DNA of 64,000 nucleotides from Asterochloris sp. CNOR1 (lineage: Eukaryota > Chlorophyta > Trebouxiophyceae > Trebouxiales > Trebouxiaceae). The stretch's first letter is position 1, and each line of letters opens with the position of its first letter. The notes beneath the pieces were generated by a model. The model worked only from the letters and a program-made list of their open reading frames with translations, ran no database searches and had not been told where the DNA came from. This document shows, one piece after another, positions 11,742 through 23,607 of the stretch. A program made the position numbers and the translations under genes. The stretch is taken from positions 1,364,001 through 1,428,000 of the forward strand of contig OZ017752.1 of the NCBI GenBank assembly GCA_963969365.1, in the 5' to 3' direction.

Positions 11742-11850
11742 GTTTGCCTCTTGATACTGCTCGCCCAAACACATGTTCAACTCACACTGAACTGATGCAT
11801 ACTTCACAAAGCAGAAAGTGACTTCAGACTGATAGTTCTGATGACTCGTA

Positions 11851-13396
11851 TCACCCAGACGTAACTTTCTCATACCGTTCTGCAACGTCCTTCCAGTTTA
11901 CAACCTTCCAGAAATTGCTGAGGTACTCAGGCTTCCTGTTCTGGTACTCTGCAATAGCAAGACACCATCTGGCTCTGAACGTCACTGTGTTGGGCACGGC
12001 GACTCAGCGTGCACTTGGCACACAGAATCTGCACGCAGTACCTTGCATGCAGTTGTCTAAACTCACTCAAGTACATAGCGTGCTCCCACATGTCGCATCC
12101 AAGCAACGGCTGCAGCCCCTGCATGAGGGCATGAAGTATCAGATACTGCCGTTGAAGGCAGGAGCATATCAGGAGTGCCTGTCAAGCATGGCGTGGGCAC
12201 GACCCCACCTGTGTGACAAGCGGGTCCTGATTGGCTGTTGATGACACCACCAAGCGCTTCTGTGCGGGATTGTAGCCCAGCCACGCCCAGCCGCTGCCCT
12301 GCAAACAGTTGTGCTTCATGCATCGCAACACAAATGCAGCTTAATCAATGAGCGCATGTCTGCAGTGCTGGCAGTGCCTGCACTGTGTCTCAGGCAAGAA
12401 TGAGGCTACCCAGTGGCATGATGTCCCGACATTCCCTTTGCACCCCCAAACATGTGCTTTGCAGCAAAGTCTATGATTGTAGTCAGCGGAGCTTACCTGG
12501 ATGCCCTTTGCAGCATCATCTATTTTTGTGGTCAGCTTGTCCAGAGACCCAAACTCCTCCTCAATGGCCCTCTGCAGCTTCCCAGAGGGTGGCTCATAGT
12601 CCTGCAGCAGTAGCAGCACGCAACGCATCGGCGTCCCAGGCATACCTCAGTAAGCATACATCAGCCTGTTGAGTCATTGCATGCATGTTCAGCTCATGGC
12701 AAAATCGCTGTTGCAGCCGCGTCAGAAGGACGCACTCCATGTCAAAGTGCACTAAGCAACAGGGTGCTTGGCAAAGAAGGGAAGACGACCCTACCTTGGG
12801 TGGAGTCAAATTCTGCCAGAAAATGCTGTGGTTGACGTGCCCTGTGACACAGCAAGATTGCACAGAGTCAGCCACCTGGAGAGCACTGGCAGAGGCAGTA
12901 GGGTGCTGATCTGCCCAGGGATGTGCTGTGGGAAATGTCTAAAAGCACTTGTGACCTACCTCCACCATTGAATTTGATGGCCTGCTGCAGCTGGATCATC
13001 TTGGGAACATCCGTCTTGGACTCAGCGCTCTGGTACTGCTCATAGGTGCTGTTGAGGTTGGTGACATAGGTTTTGTGATGCGCTCCATGGTGCAGCTTCA
13101 TGATTTCTGTATGGACGTACAAAGAAGCTTCTGAAGCTGGTGTGCCCATGCATCATTGCAGGAGACAACACACCATGCAAGTGCAGGCTCATGGATGCAA
13201 CCATGCATCAATGGGCAAATCTGCATAGCTGGGCAAGGCAGCAGCCAGTGAAGCTTCTACCTGCAGGAATATGGGGCTCCAAGGCTCCATAATCGTAGGG
13301 CAGATCAGGCAGGCTGACACTGGTGAAGCACCGTCCAGACGACCCCAGCCCTGATCGCAGGGCCCTGCTGGCAATCTCGGAGGTGGATCGCAGCAT
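11851..13396 (-). CDS. MSD1: Manganese superoxide dismutase, mitochondrial
   Basis: Dismutates superoxide in the mitochondrial matrix. Seven exons (13261-13396, 12960-13106, 12795-12841, 12497-12601, 12209-12298, 12067-12118, 11851-11948) join with all phases consistent to 225 codons, 224 residues, normal for MnSOD with a presequence. The N-terminus ([20 protein letters not shown]) is Arg/Ser-rich without acidic runs until the mature start [13 protein letters not shown]. Metal ligands are visible: His in the [10 protein letters not shown] block, His in HVNHSIFW, and Asp and His in [26 protein letters not shown] and the end [20 protein letters not shown] place it in the Mn rather than the plastid Fe class. 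The start at 13396 is the only Met in a good position. It is divergent from the DUF4336 gene and convergent with RAF1. Confidence 0.95.
12457..12525 (-). repeat. Copy of the MnSOD exon-4 donor edge
   Basis: Plus-strand ctttgcagcatcatctattt (12506-12525), inside exon 4, recurs as ctttgcagcaaagtctatga at 12457-12476, just inside the intron. The similarity continues through TTGT and GTCAGC. Confidence 0.5.
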
Positions 13397-13649
13397 GATG
13401 GTGCTAACCAGTGCATTGACCAGCTGAGCTTTGACCGGGCAGTAAGGAGTCGAGCTGCATGAGCATCTCGGAGCATGCTCGCTGATCGGCAGTCTGGTTC
13501 AGACATTCAAGTGCGAAGCTGCTGTCACAAATACATGCAGCTGCCACATCAGACTCCAAAGATCAGGCGCACAGATTGCAGACAACCTAGACTTTGCAGC
13601 CACAGCCAGAAGTTGCAGGCAATGCATCAGAGCGTAAGCATCATCAGGA
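13397..13649. promoter_or_regulatory. Divergent intergenic interval, MnSOD / DUF4336
   Basis: These 253 bp separate the MnSOD start (13396) from the first Met of the DUF4336 frame (13650) and must hold both core promoters and 5' UTRs. No TATA-like box could be assigned with confidence. An upstream 5' exon of the plus-strand gene could also lie here. Confidence 0.45.
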
Positions 13650-15305
13650 ATGGGGCAGGCCATGCAGTATGAAGGGCAATCTGCAAATGTTCATCTGCAG
13701 TCTCCCAGAGCCCTGTCTGCCAGCACTGCGGAAGCGCTGAAAACAGAGGCCAAGAAGTTTCGCACCTGGACCAACACTTCAGGTACTGTTGAAGATGTGT
13801 GTGGCCTGCTCAGCCATCAGACGACAGCATTGTGACCCCTGTGTCTGCAGGCAAGGTGCTCACAGAATATGGGCAGGGCGTCTGGGGAGCTGAGCGCCCA
13901 TTCATCTGGAACAGGCAAGACCTGGCACCCATAGAGACTGCTGACAGCTGCCTTCAACGCAACCATAGCTTGCCAGCCCCTTGCTTCCAAAGCATGGCTG
14001 GGGGGGGGTGCCTTGCTGCACATGCACATGCAACATTTGACTCCTGAGGCCTAGTCTAATGCTGCAGCATTGATGTTAATGGCAGAGGAGCCATCCTCAA
14101 GCTCTCAGATGGGTCCCTCTGGGTTCACAGCCCAGTTGACCTGGATCCAGAGCTGAAGGCTGCGGTTGATGCCCTGGGGGAAGTTAAACATATTGTCAGC
14201 CCCAATTTTGAGCACGTCTCCTTTGCCAAGCAGGTGTGGCGCACCCTCTCAGATCCTGGTTAGGCTGGTGCATGTGCACCAGCTGGCAGCCACATCAGGG
14301 CAGCATTGCCAAGCCATCAATCTCAGCTTTTCGGAGGTCTCCCTAGCTTTGCCTGCACCAGCAGCATGGCTGTGAGAACTTGAGAACTGGCCCACCCCAC
14401 CTACAGTCCTTGCCCTGCGTGCTGGCCTGCCCTGGTGTGCCAGCTTGGGCAATCGTACAATAAGGTCAAATGTGCTGGCTGCAGTGGATTGAGGCATACC
14501 CCAATGCAACTTCGTATGTCTGTCCTGGCGGCCAGGCCAAGCTGAAAGACATTCCTTACAACACAGAGCTGCCGCGTGACAACCAGGCCCCGGCTGACTG
14601 GCTGGGAGAAGTCGAGCCTGTCTTCCTGGGCTATGAGAATGTCCCTGTGCTCAACAAACCTTTCTTCAATGAGGTCAGGCGTAATGAGCCCACTGCGACT
14701 GATGGAGCCTGCGCCCTGATTGCTGATACGACATGGCTGTCCAGGCCAAGCCCTGCCTCAGGTGGGCCTGTGTCGCACTACAGGTCGTGTTTGTGCATGT
14801 CCCCTCTGGCACGCTCATTGCCACTGACCTCATCTGGAATTACCCAAGCTCCTATCCCAAAGGGACCTCGTCCAATGTGAAGCTGTGGAAGTTCGGCATG
14901 GACAGAGTGTACTTGCCATTCTACAGAAGGTGTGTGCTGCAATGAGCTTCTAAACATGGCCAGCTGTGACCATTCACAGGCTGCAATCAATATGTTTAAT
15001 TGCATGTGTGCCTGCAGATTCATGATTGGAAATAAAGGTGACTTGCAAACACTCCTTGCTGTCAGTCCTTCAAACTGAGACTTCATTTCACTTATTGGCA
15101 GCAGCTATGCTGCACATCAGCCAATCATGCATTCAGCCCCTCAATGGCACTGCTGACTGACACCAACATGTGTGCAGAGGGGTATAAGGCAGCATTTGAG
15201 CGCCTCCTGGACCAATTAGTGTGGGACGCTATATTGCCTTGTCATGGGCACTACATTGGAAGCGGTGGCAAGCAAGTTTTAAAGGCCCATTTGAAGCTGC
15301 AGTAG
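13650..15305 (+). CDS. DUF4336 protein, probably plastid
   Basis: Member of the DUF4336 family, whose biochemical role is not known to me; it is widespread in algae, plants and bacteria. Seven exons (13650-13782, 13851-13914, 14068-14233, 14485-14673, 14784-14929, 15018-15037, 15178-15305) join in phase to 282 codons. Family blocks in order: YGQGVWGAERPF, the strand pair LSDGSLWVHSPVDLDPEL, ALGEVKHIVSPNFEHVSFAK, WIEAYPNATSYVCPG, NKPFFNEVVFVHVPSGTLI, ATDLIWNYP, LWKFGMDRVYLPFYR, and the C-terminal ILPCHGHYIGSGGKQVLKAH. The His in PNFEH and the CHGH segment recall metallo-beta-lactamase-like folds, but this is only a resemblance. Intron 2 starts with GCAAGA (GC-AG type). Exon 6 is only 20 nt. 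The 44 codons before the conserved core may be a short leader, and the true start could lie upstream. Confidence 0.85.
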
Positions 15306-15479
15306 CTGACACCTATTGGCTGATGACCAGCTGCTGACCGCTGAGATCGTTGCCCTGAGTGACGTTGTTTGCAACATTGATCCAGTTTGCAAGTCTGCTA
15401 AATCAGCAGACGCTGCGTCAGATGTTCCCATCACATCATTCCTCTGACATTGCATTTCGTTCTGCTGGACCCGGTACCC

Positions 15480-16637
15480 CTACAGCTGATCCTCAGCTGC
15501 TGCCAGCCCAGGGTTGCCATCTATCCGCCTGAAGGACACTTGAAACAATGTCCAAAGACAGGTCATGGCGTTTCTAGGGCGCTCTGCAGCAAACTGTGGC
15601 CAGGCAAGATGCATGACTTACAAGTGTCGCAGGTGCCGGAGGCTGGTCAGCCCGGGCGGCAGCTCCCTGAGTCCGTTGTTGCTCAGCCAGAGAGTGGACA
15701 GGCGTCGCAGTTGGCATATGGCGGGTGGAAGCAACTTCAGTTTGTTGTCGTTCAGCAGCAGCTTCTGCGGCAAGGGCAGACCAGGCTTGTGGGCGAGTTG
15801 CATGCCTTGCGAATAGCAGCAGGAGGTGCATTTCAGGTTGACTGATGTCACTCAGCAGCGCCGATTGTATCAAGATAGGTTTTGATGACGAGTGCATTGC
15901 ATGTGCTGCACAACAGGGCCTGTCAATTCTTCATAACAGATGCTGCCGTCCAGGCAGACCGAGCCGGGTGCTGCTCAGCATGCACAGCCAAGATGTGCGG
16001 CATGCATTGCTGACATGTGGAGTCCATCCCAGATGCGCACTGAAACGAGAAAGCTGTGATGAGCAGTGCCAGGCAACAGTGCAGGCAGCACACTTGAAGG
16101 TTGGTGGCCTGAGCAACTGTGTCTGGCAGTATGGTCAGGCTGTTGCTGTGCAGCCACAGGTCCTTCAAGTTAGGCAGCCGGAAGAGCTCCTGCGGGAGGC
16201 CTGCTGAGGTGATCTGGTTGTTGTCCAGGGTCAGGGTATGAAGGGTGGTCAGCAGGGAGATGGAGTAGGGGATGCTGACCAGCTCGTTGTGGCTCAGCAT
16301 GCTGCAGCAGCGCCACACAGTCACTTGGCATGCTGCTGATGCCAGCAGGACAGCATGCTGCCATAGTCTCAAACGCAGGTGCAACACCTGTGCCTCGTCA
16401 AGCCTCAGGCAGGAGTGCATACAGGGCAGGCAATGAAGCCACATGAACCCGCTTCAGCGCGGCTATGCATGCTGCCCCTGCCACTTCCAGCCTGGCCCCA
16501 GCCCAGCACGGTCCATCTGCATGCAAGCCTCGACTGGCGCAGGCCGACTTCACTCGCATGGGGCTCACAGGACTTGCAGCCGTGCCAGATCCCCGATCTC
16601 CTGCGGGAGTCTCTGCAGGCCCACCCCTTGCAGCGCC
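15480..16637 (-). CDS. Leucine-rich-repeat protein, C-terminal exons
   Basis: Four minus-strand exons join in phase: 16569-16637 (LQRLPQEIGDLARLQVL), 16094-16301 (MLSHNELVSIPYSISLL, TLDNNQITSAGLPQELF, LWLHSNSLTILPDTVAQA), 15622-15764 (KLLLNDNKLKLLPPAICQ, LWLSNNGLRELPPGLTSL) and 15480-15528 (LRIDGNPGLAAAEDQL, stop). The 23-residue LxxLxLxxNxLxxLP spacing is the SDS22/plant intracellular Ras-group type of LRR, so a protein-binding scaffold is likely. At least six repeats are seen. No kinase, TIR or other domain was found on the visible side. The 5' exons should lie between 16640 and 17086 and could not be identified; the visible exons start in phase 2, so at least one exists. Partner and pathway are unknown. 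Confidence 0.75.
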
Positions 16638-17086
16638 CTGCAGCAGCAGTCACCAGCATGCAGCGCAGGCATGCCTGCTCAAGGAAACCTAGCCAGCTGT
16701 GCGCCGTACCCGCAGGGGCGGGAGGCAATCGAAGCCAGCACCGGCGCAGCTGCAGTCCATGAACATCAGAGCCAGCAACTGCTTCAGTCAATATGCTGGG
16801 CCAAAGCCCCAAACCTTGGTCAGCACTTGCCCGTCAGGGCCAGCACTGGCACAGGTGCTCTGAGCCTTGCCATGTCCCCAATGTGCATTTCAACAGTCTG
16901 AAAGCACAGTCTGAAATCACAGCCTGAACTTGCCCTCTACGGAAGCCAGCTCCTAGGGCTTGCAGCAAGCTATGCCCCGGTCCCACTCACCTCTCCCCAG
17001 ACTCACAGCATCTGACTGTCTCTGCACGACCCCTCAGACCAAGTGCTGAGATACATTAATCTGCCTCAGCTGCAAGCACAGGTCCC
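16638..17086. other. Interval probably holding LRR 5' exon(s) and promoter
   Basis: The LRR gene must begin here, upstream of its phase-2 first visible exon and downstream of the next minus-strand gene's stop at 17087. A minus-strand open stretch at 16690-16760 (LQLRRCWLRLPPAPAG) is a candidate but lacks a clear LRR pattern. Nothing else is supported. Confidence 0.35.
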
Positions 17087-20000
17087 TCACAGCGTCTGGA
17101 TGCCGCCCTCGCTACCCATCTTGATGCCCGGCCAGCGTTGATACTCCATGCCCACCCAGGCGGCGTGCAGGCTGCACTGGGGGTTGGCCTTCAAGATGGC
17201 CTCGAGTGCAGCAGTCTTCAGGTCGCGCTGCCCCAGGTCGCGGCTCGTGCGGCGCTGCTTGTCACCCTCTGCCATCAGGGTCGCCACCTGCAGCACAAAG
17301 TCCCACATGTAGACCCTGCAGGGCTCAGCCAGAACGTCTAATGGCTGCCACCCCAGCAGACGCGGGCCAGGCCCACGCAGCAATCAAGGCTTCCACCTGC
17401 CGCACACAGCAGGAAGCCAAAGCACATGGATGCTTCTGCCACCGTCAGAGCCACATCTGATGCAAGGCCCTCGCCCTCTGTCATCAAGGTGGTCGCCTAC
17501 AATGCACACAGCAAGAAGCCAAGCACATGCATGGTCGATGATTGACCACGATACATGCCACCTGCCAGGTCTGGGCGCTCCACCCCTTTGCAACTGGGTG
17601 TCTAGCTGCACTACTCGCATCAGCCTGGCGCAGTGGGTTTGACCTCTGCCATCAGGGATGCCATGCCACAGTTGCTATCAACCGTCATGTTGAGGGTCGC
17701 CATTGGCAGGCAGCTGCCGAGGGTAGTCCTGTGCAGCTCTTGCCCTCTGCTGTCATGTATAGGGAGCTGCCACGCCCACACATATGCACACAGCAGGCTG
17801 CAATTGTGCGCACTGTCAGCCGCTTTGCAGTGCTGTGCAAGCTGTTCACTCGCTTGCACCACACCTCAAGGTGCCTGGTGATGGACCACAGTTGCCTTTG
17901 TACATTTGCCAGCAGCAGCATGTGGCACTCTATTGACTGAGCACGCACCTCAGGGTGGCCACTGGTCTCCCCTGTGGTGATGGAGGACAGCTGTGCCTTG
18001 ACCTCCAAGTACCTTGCACCGACCCTTCTGCAGGCCAGGTCCCTCTTGCTGGTCAGCACCTGCAGCAGCGTAAGCGGGCTGCCATCAGCTGCAGGCAGCA
18101 CCATGATGGGCATCTGCCTTGCCTCCAGCCATCTCATGCTTGGCAGCAGCCTTATGCAAGCCCAGCATCCATGCTGGTCAGGCCTGTGCTCCACTCAAAC
18201 CTCCTCAAACTGCTGACTGATGAGCAGTGCGCTGTGGGAGGGTGCAGTCGACCATATGAGCCTGAGCTCGACGCAACGCCTTTGTCAAAGCCCCCAAGTG
18301 TTGAAAGAGGTGCAGCCAGCTGTCCATCACCTGATTCTGTGACTGCAGGTCATGATTGCTGCTCTCCAGCTCATTCAGCCGGGCATCTGCAGCCAGCAGC
18401 TTTGTCTTCAACGCCTCAATGTGATCCTGCAGCAGCAGTGGCAGGTCTGGAGTTGGCAACTTAGCGTGCAGGAGCCTGCAGCCCATGGCGGCCAGCGTGC
18501 GACAACCTGCACCTCTGGTGGAAGCCTGACGACTGAAGCATCAATGCGAAAGGTGCGTGAGTTGAAAAGGCCAGATATGTCCTCTCTGCCGGTCTTGCCG
18601 CATGCCCTTCACCTGCACCTCCAACAGATACATGCTCGCCACCGAAGCGCTGTTAGCACAGCATGGGACCTGTGGAAGACATGGACATGGCGTAAGCAAA
18701 AGCAGCCTGCAGGTTGTGCCCTAGCCTCACGGCCTGCCACACAACCCCCGGTTTGGCCGCAGCTGTTGTCAGGCTGCAGGTTTGCCCAGGCCTCAGCCGT
18801 CTGTAGCTCTGGTAGCTGCGTCTAGGCACAGTTGGCAATGCTGTCAGCCTTCAGTAGCAGTCCTCACAAGCTTTGAGATACTCCCCTGCCTGCTTATCTT
18901 GCCTTGCTTACACAAGCAGCTGCACAGCCCGCGCCAGGCTGCCAGTCAGGCTGTCCAGCACCTCAAGCAGGCCCACATCGGTAAGCTTCTCACCTGCAGC
19001 TCCGGCAGCGCCATCCCAGCAGTTGACATGGCTGTCAGTGCAACAGAGGACCCTGCAGACGACACAGACACAGCGGATGTGCGATCCAGGTAAGGTCTGC
19101 TGCCGTGTCCCAGCTGGTGAGGGGATGGCAGGAAGCCTATGCTGCGCCCCCGCGGTCTCAGCAGTGCAGCCTCGTCCTGAGGCTGTGCAGACGCCGGGAC
19201 GGCGCCAGGCTGGGGCAGGGATACAGCCTGCAGGCGGGACTGGCTGCCCTGGCTGCCCAGGGGCATGGCCACTGTGAAGCTGTCGGAAAACTGCAGTTGC
19301 TCCTGTGCCAGACGGGTTGTTGTGCTCATCAACCTCTCGGGGGTCCCAGGCAGGGTTGAGGTGCCTGCAGGGGCTGTGAAGAGCGTCTTGCAGCATGCCA
19401 GTGGCGTTCATGGATGACTCTAAAACGACATCAGCACTCTCTCTGACAGCACCACGCAGAAACCACCCTGACTCAGCTGCCAGCCCATTTGAAGCTCCAT
19501 AGACACAGTGCACTGCACCTTTTTGCATATGACAGGGACAGACAATTTCTGAAAGTAGGCTGTTGGCAGCTCTTCACCTGCCCTGAGGGCACAGCTCCCT
19601 GCTCAGCAGCGCAATGTGCTCAACCATGGCAGCCATCAGCAGGAGTGATAAAGACAGCAGGTCTGTCGGCAGGCTGCAAGCCTGCTTGGTTCAGTGCTTG
19701 CAAAGCATGAAGCATGACCTTTGGCACCCTGCTCACAGGGCCTGCTGGTGCGAATTTGCTGGGAGCAAGGGGCGCACCTGTTTTGCTGCCAACAGCAGGC
19801 GTGCGGGGACTGCCAAAGCTGCGGCACTGGCTGGTCTCCCGTTCTGGTGCGGCTGTGTCACTACGTGTGAAGCTGCGCACATTGACAGCCTTGGATATCA
19901 ACACTGCCAGGTCGCCTTCATCCAGCAGAGAGGACGGCATGCCCCCCAATTGCACAGCTGCAAGGCCTGGGGTTGCCGCTTGCTTCCCCTGGTGTCTGTA

Positions 20001-20365
20001 TGTCTGCTTGCTGTCTGGCATCTCAGCAGCCTCATACACAGGCTGGGCTGCATTGGCAGAGCTGCAAACCTGGCCCATAGCTGCAGCGATCAGAGCATGA
20101 GCAATTCTGAGGCAGGATGGCCGAAAGTCATCCTCAGCGACATATTGCCGTTGGTAAGCCAGGGCATGCTGCTGTAGATCGGCAGGGCCTCCACATCACT
20201 GTTTCTCCAAGGACAAATCAGGTCCACATTTTCCAGTAATAGTGAATTTTGCAGCATGACCCTCTCCTTTGTGGTAGCAGACATGTCTCTCCAACGAAAT
20301 TGAGTGCAAAGCAAAGCATAGCACCCAGAAACACCATAAATGCCAGGCTTTATCAGGTGAGACAC
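17087..20365 (-). CDS. Coiled-coil and Ser-rich protein of unknown function
   Basis: Several minus-strand exon candidates share one direction and end at a stop at 17087. The last exon (17087-17287) starts after a CTGCAG acceptor with VATLMAEGDKQRRTSRDLG and ends SLHAAWVGMEYQRWPG plus a short tail. Upstream are a helical segment LTSKRDLACRRVGARYLEVK (about 17975-18065), a heptad-like segment ALKTKLLAADARLNELESSN (about 18345-18440), YLLEVQVKG (about 18600), LLEVLDSLTGSLARAVQLL (about 18910-18985), a Ser/Pro/Gln-rich exon ending at 18999 (FSDSFTVAMPLGSQGSQ...MSTAGMALPELQ) and further exons near 19620-20078 and 20090-20365. Predicted coiled coils suggest a cytoskeletal or scaffold role, but no family was recognised. 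The region might contain two genes, and most boundaries are unresolved. Copies of the last exon's 5' edge lie near 17475 and 17645. Confidence 0.5.
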
Positions 20366-20399
20366 CCAATGTTACCACTGCTGCTCTTCACCGGCTCTA

Positions 20400-21258
20400 A
20401 TGCAAATGGGCAAGCTCACAGGAAACACTTGCTGCAGATAAGGTGCAAAATCGCTGGCTACAACAGCAGTGAGCTCCTCAAGCCGATCTTTGAGGACAGG
20501 TGTGTCTGCAGTCCTGGTTGGAATTGTGTGGGGTCCATTTTGGGGCACAGCTTGGGCCAGCAAGCATCCCCACCTGAGCTGGCCCGAGCTCTGCCCTGCC
20601 GTCGCAACAACATGTGCAAGAGCTTGTTGCCGCTGCTCCCAGGTGCCCACAGCTTTATGCGCCTGGAGACGTTTCTCAGGGAAAGTCTCAAGCTCCCTCA
20701 AGCCAAATGTCTGGCAGCGCTCTACCACTCAGTCCGAGAGATGACCACAGAGTTGGCAGCTGGAGCAGTGCTCACTGTGCAATCTCCTGGACAGACCAAC
20801 TGGCATGTTGTGCAGGCAAGCCCATCATTCCTCCTGGCTGCCACAGCAGCTGATCAGTGCACAGCTGAGAGGCTCTGCAGGCAGATGGAGCTTCAAGGCA
20901 GTAGTGCATCGCAGCTTGTGGCGGCACAACTTGTACAGCGCAAGCTGCTTGCCCTAAACATCACTGATGATGGTGATGGCTTGCTAGCTGTGCAGTGCTG
21001 CATGAGTAGGTTGAGAGGTCGCACTGCTGCAGGGTTGCTATGTGATGTAACAGCTGCATCTCTGGCGCCTATAGCATACACACATGCATCTGCTGCTGCA
21101 GGAAGCTCACAGACTTAAACGTGCACCTCGGCGAGCGGCAGCAAAGGGAGCCAACTGACAGCTGGCAGCCGCAGGTACTGCTCCCACAGCTGCGACCATT
21201 TGGACAACACAAGCTGCTTGCAGTGCATCAACTGAATCGCCTTTGCCCCGGCGCCTAG
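20400..21258 (+). CDS. Unknown gene with a long uninterrupted exon
   Basis: A plus-strand frame stays open from 20249 to a stop at 21116, unusually long for this intron-rich region. Its later part (MRLETFLRESLKLPQAKCLA, LVQRKLLALNITDDGDGLLA) is more protein-like than its start. A donor at 21010 (GTTGAG) and acceptor before 21102 join in phase to a second exon, 21102-21258, reading KLTDLNVHLGERQQREPTDS and ending QHKLLAVHQLNRLCPGA at a stop. I do not recognise the family. No signal peptide, membrane segment or known catalytic motif is seen. The minus frame at 20372-20728 is also open and helical-looking, so strand is a real question; the in-phase terminal exon favours plus. The true start is not fixed. 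The stop lies 166 bp from the convergent sterol reductase stop. Confidence 0.45.
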
Positions 21259-21423
21259 TGTTGAGTTAAGCCAGATACATCACAGTGTGAGGAAGGCACC
21301 TGCCATTGCTGGAAACAATTCTTGTCATGACCACTACTGTGATGCCTGGGGCAGCCATGTTTTTTGGCTTTGCTTGACACCCTAGGCATATTAAATTGAT
21401 TAATTCAGTTAACAACAGGCTGC

Positions 21424-23496
21424 CTAATACAGGAAGGGGATGAGACGATGCCTTACAATGCTGCAGTACTTGTCCCAGTCTTTGCCATACTTCAACTTGC
21501 ATGCATGCTCATCTCTCAGCTCTCGATGCACTGCAGCATGAGGAGGCCTTCAGCATGGCCTCCAAGTATGAACTCAGGGTACGAGGAAGACACTCACCTA
21601 GCAGAACTCCAAAATAGATGACATAGAAGTATGGAATGATACTGTCAAAGCCACATGGGAGGCACCATGCCCACCTGCAAGCAGGCAATGTGTGGGTGAT
21701 GCAGGCTGAGCCGAAGTTAGTGGCAGGCACAAGCAGGCAGCTGGGGCTTGCTGCCCCAACAGCAGGCGGGCAGCTTGGCCGAGACAGCCACGCATTCAGC
21801 AGTGCAGCATAGCTCACTCAACGGCAAATCTGTGCCAAACCCACCAGGCAACCAGAGGCTGAGCACTACAGCAGCAGCAGCCTTGGGACCAAGCAGCGGC
21901 ATGCTGTCTGAAACAAGCGGCCACAGAGAGGCCCCTCAGGAAGCTGAGGTGTGCCTCAAGCAAGGCACAAGCATGCCACTCACGCCATGAGCCAGTCTCC
22001 TGTGTAGTTGATGTGCCGTGCAATGCCCCACCAGCCAGAGATGATCAATTTGGTGCCTCGCTCTGTCTGCAGGGTTTTGAGGTGCCGCACAGAGGAGTGC
22101 TGAGGATGCGTCCTGAATGTGTTTTTCTGCGAGTTGGAGCCCCGGAAGGTCAGGAAGCCCACCACTTGGAGGGCTGTGATGAGGGCAGCTGCCGCAAGGG
22201 AGAGGTCCTGCGTGCGCAATCTCAGGGTGAGTTGAGGCTATGCTTCAGATGCAAAAGTAGCAGCCTTGGCGGCAAGTGCAGCACTGAAAGATCATGAATG
22301 CAGCCCGCTGGTGCATGAACACAGCATTCCCAGCTGAGCAGTGCATCGCGCAGCAATTCAGATAGACTGAGCAGGCTGCACAAGCCACTGAGCAGCACAG
22401 GCGCTCACCGGGGAGTGGTCCACCAGGTAGCGCGCCTGCAGGCAGTAGGTGAAAGGCACCCAGACCAGGTCCCCAAACACCAGCATAAAGCCAAAGCCGT
22501 CAGAGGTGATGTCCATTGTGGTCAGGATGGCGCGCTCAAACCAGACAGAGTCCACGACATACAGCGTCTGAAAGCAGCAGACCAGCAGCATGGGCAGGGA
22601 GAGTGCCCCGTGCTGCTGAGCCTGCCTGACAGCCATGCTCCAGTCGAGGACCGCCCAGCCAATAAGGCCAGGGGTTAGCTCACACCACTGCTTCAGATCG
22701 AAGCCGCAGCCAATGCGAGGATTGAGCTCTCGCCCCATGAAGTAGTCATACACTGCGTAGCCTGTGTCACCGCCCGCAGCGAGCAGCCTGCCCGAGCGGT
22801 GTGAAAAGATGTATAGGGAGGTGCTAAAAATGAAGCTGAACACTGTGGCAGCCGTCAGCAGGGCCACAAAATTGTCATAGACCCAGCCAAAGTCCACCAG
22901 GCCGCTGAAGTGGCCCAGGCTGAACAGGGCTGCTGTGACCAGTGCATTGCGGAAGCCTACAAGGCAGTGCAGCTGCAGTCATCATGGGATGCTCAGCTTA
23001 GCAGTAAGGTGGTGTGTGCTGGCCCTCTGCAGCTGTGCCTCTCTGCAGCTGTGCCTCACTAGATCTTCTCAAAGAGCGATACCTGTCAGCTTGTACCTCA
23101 GGCGCCTGCCATTCGACAGCACCACACCATCAGCCTGCTGCCCTGGCAAAATCAGGTGCAGGCCAGCCTGCACAGCATCAATCCCGCTGTTGACCGCAAA
23201 AGGCTGGAGAGGTTTGGTCCCAGCTGATGTGGTATTGCAAAACGGCCAAAAACAGTCTGCACCTGCAGGAGTAGCCAGGCAAGGTACACAGCAGTGGCCT
23301 GCCAGCTGAACAAAACTGCGCCCTCTGAGAGGCCTGGCCAATGCCAACTGCTCCACCCAATACAGCCCCGGCCATTGCAGGCATGGATCAGGCCATAACA
23401 GACCGCTGGCAGGCCAAACACAAGGACGATGGGTCCAAGGTAGGGGCCCTGAAACTCGAAGTCAGATCTAGCTATGCTGCCTGATCTGGCAGACAT
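21424..23496 (-). CDS. FK: Delta(14)-sterol reductase (C-14 reductase, ERG24/FACKEL)
   Basis: NADPH-dependent ER membrane enzyme that reduces the C14=C15 double bond after CYP51 action in sterol synthesis. Six exons (23263-23496, 23083-23167, 22409-22956, 21984-22207, 21598-21674, 21424-21530) join in phase to 425 codons, 424 residues, the family's usual length. Landmarks: LPGQQADGVVLSNGRRLRY, the signature YDYFMGRELNPRIG, CELTPGLIGWAVLDW, AILTTMDITSDGFGFMLVFG, LVWVPFTYCLQARYLV, LTFRGSNSQKN, the second signature SGWWGIARHINYTGDW, IPYFYVIYFGVLLV, HRELRDEHACKLKYGKDWDK, and the terminal RLIPFLY. Several hydrophobic segments predict a multi-pass protein. The start Met at 23496 is 111 bp from the divergent transketolase start. 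LBR/ERG24 versus ERG4/DHCR7 subtype was judged from the GRELNPRIG context and terminal blocks. Confidence 0.95.
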
Positions 23497-23607
23497 CAGA
23501 TGCCTCTGGGCACAACCCAGGCAATCTCAAGTCAGATGGGGCCTCTCAGGGTCCCAAAATAGGGCTCGTCTTAGCCACTCTTTTATTCAACCTCCCAGCC
23601 TGCAATC
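23497..23607. promoter_or_regulatory. 111-bp divergent promoter interval, ERG24 / transketolase
   Basis: Only 111 bp separate the two initiator codons, so core promoters and both 5' UTRs must share this stretch or extend into coding sequence. No TATA box is obvious apart from an AT-rich tttttattcaa-like run at about 23580-23590 near the transketolase start. Confidence 0.5.

Noticed and set aside
11851-13396. Plastid iron superoxide dismutase
   Set aside because: GSGWAWLG...QDPLV and [13 protein letters not shown] follow the Mn class, and the N-terminus is mitochondrial-like.
17885-17955. Minus-strand exon-like stretch ending QLWSITRHLE
   Set aside because: Its 3' edge repeats the edge near 17975-18000 (QLSSITTGE), so it is more likely an echo copy than a second exon. 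Undecided without cDNA.
20372-20728. Minus-strand helical open frame, considered as first exon of the coiled-coil gene
   Set aside because: The overlapping plus-strand frame is longer and joins in phase to a terminal exon. Kept only as an alternative; strand not proven.
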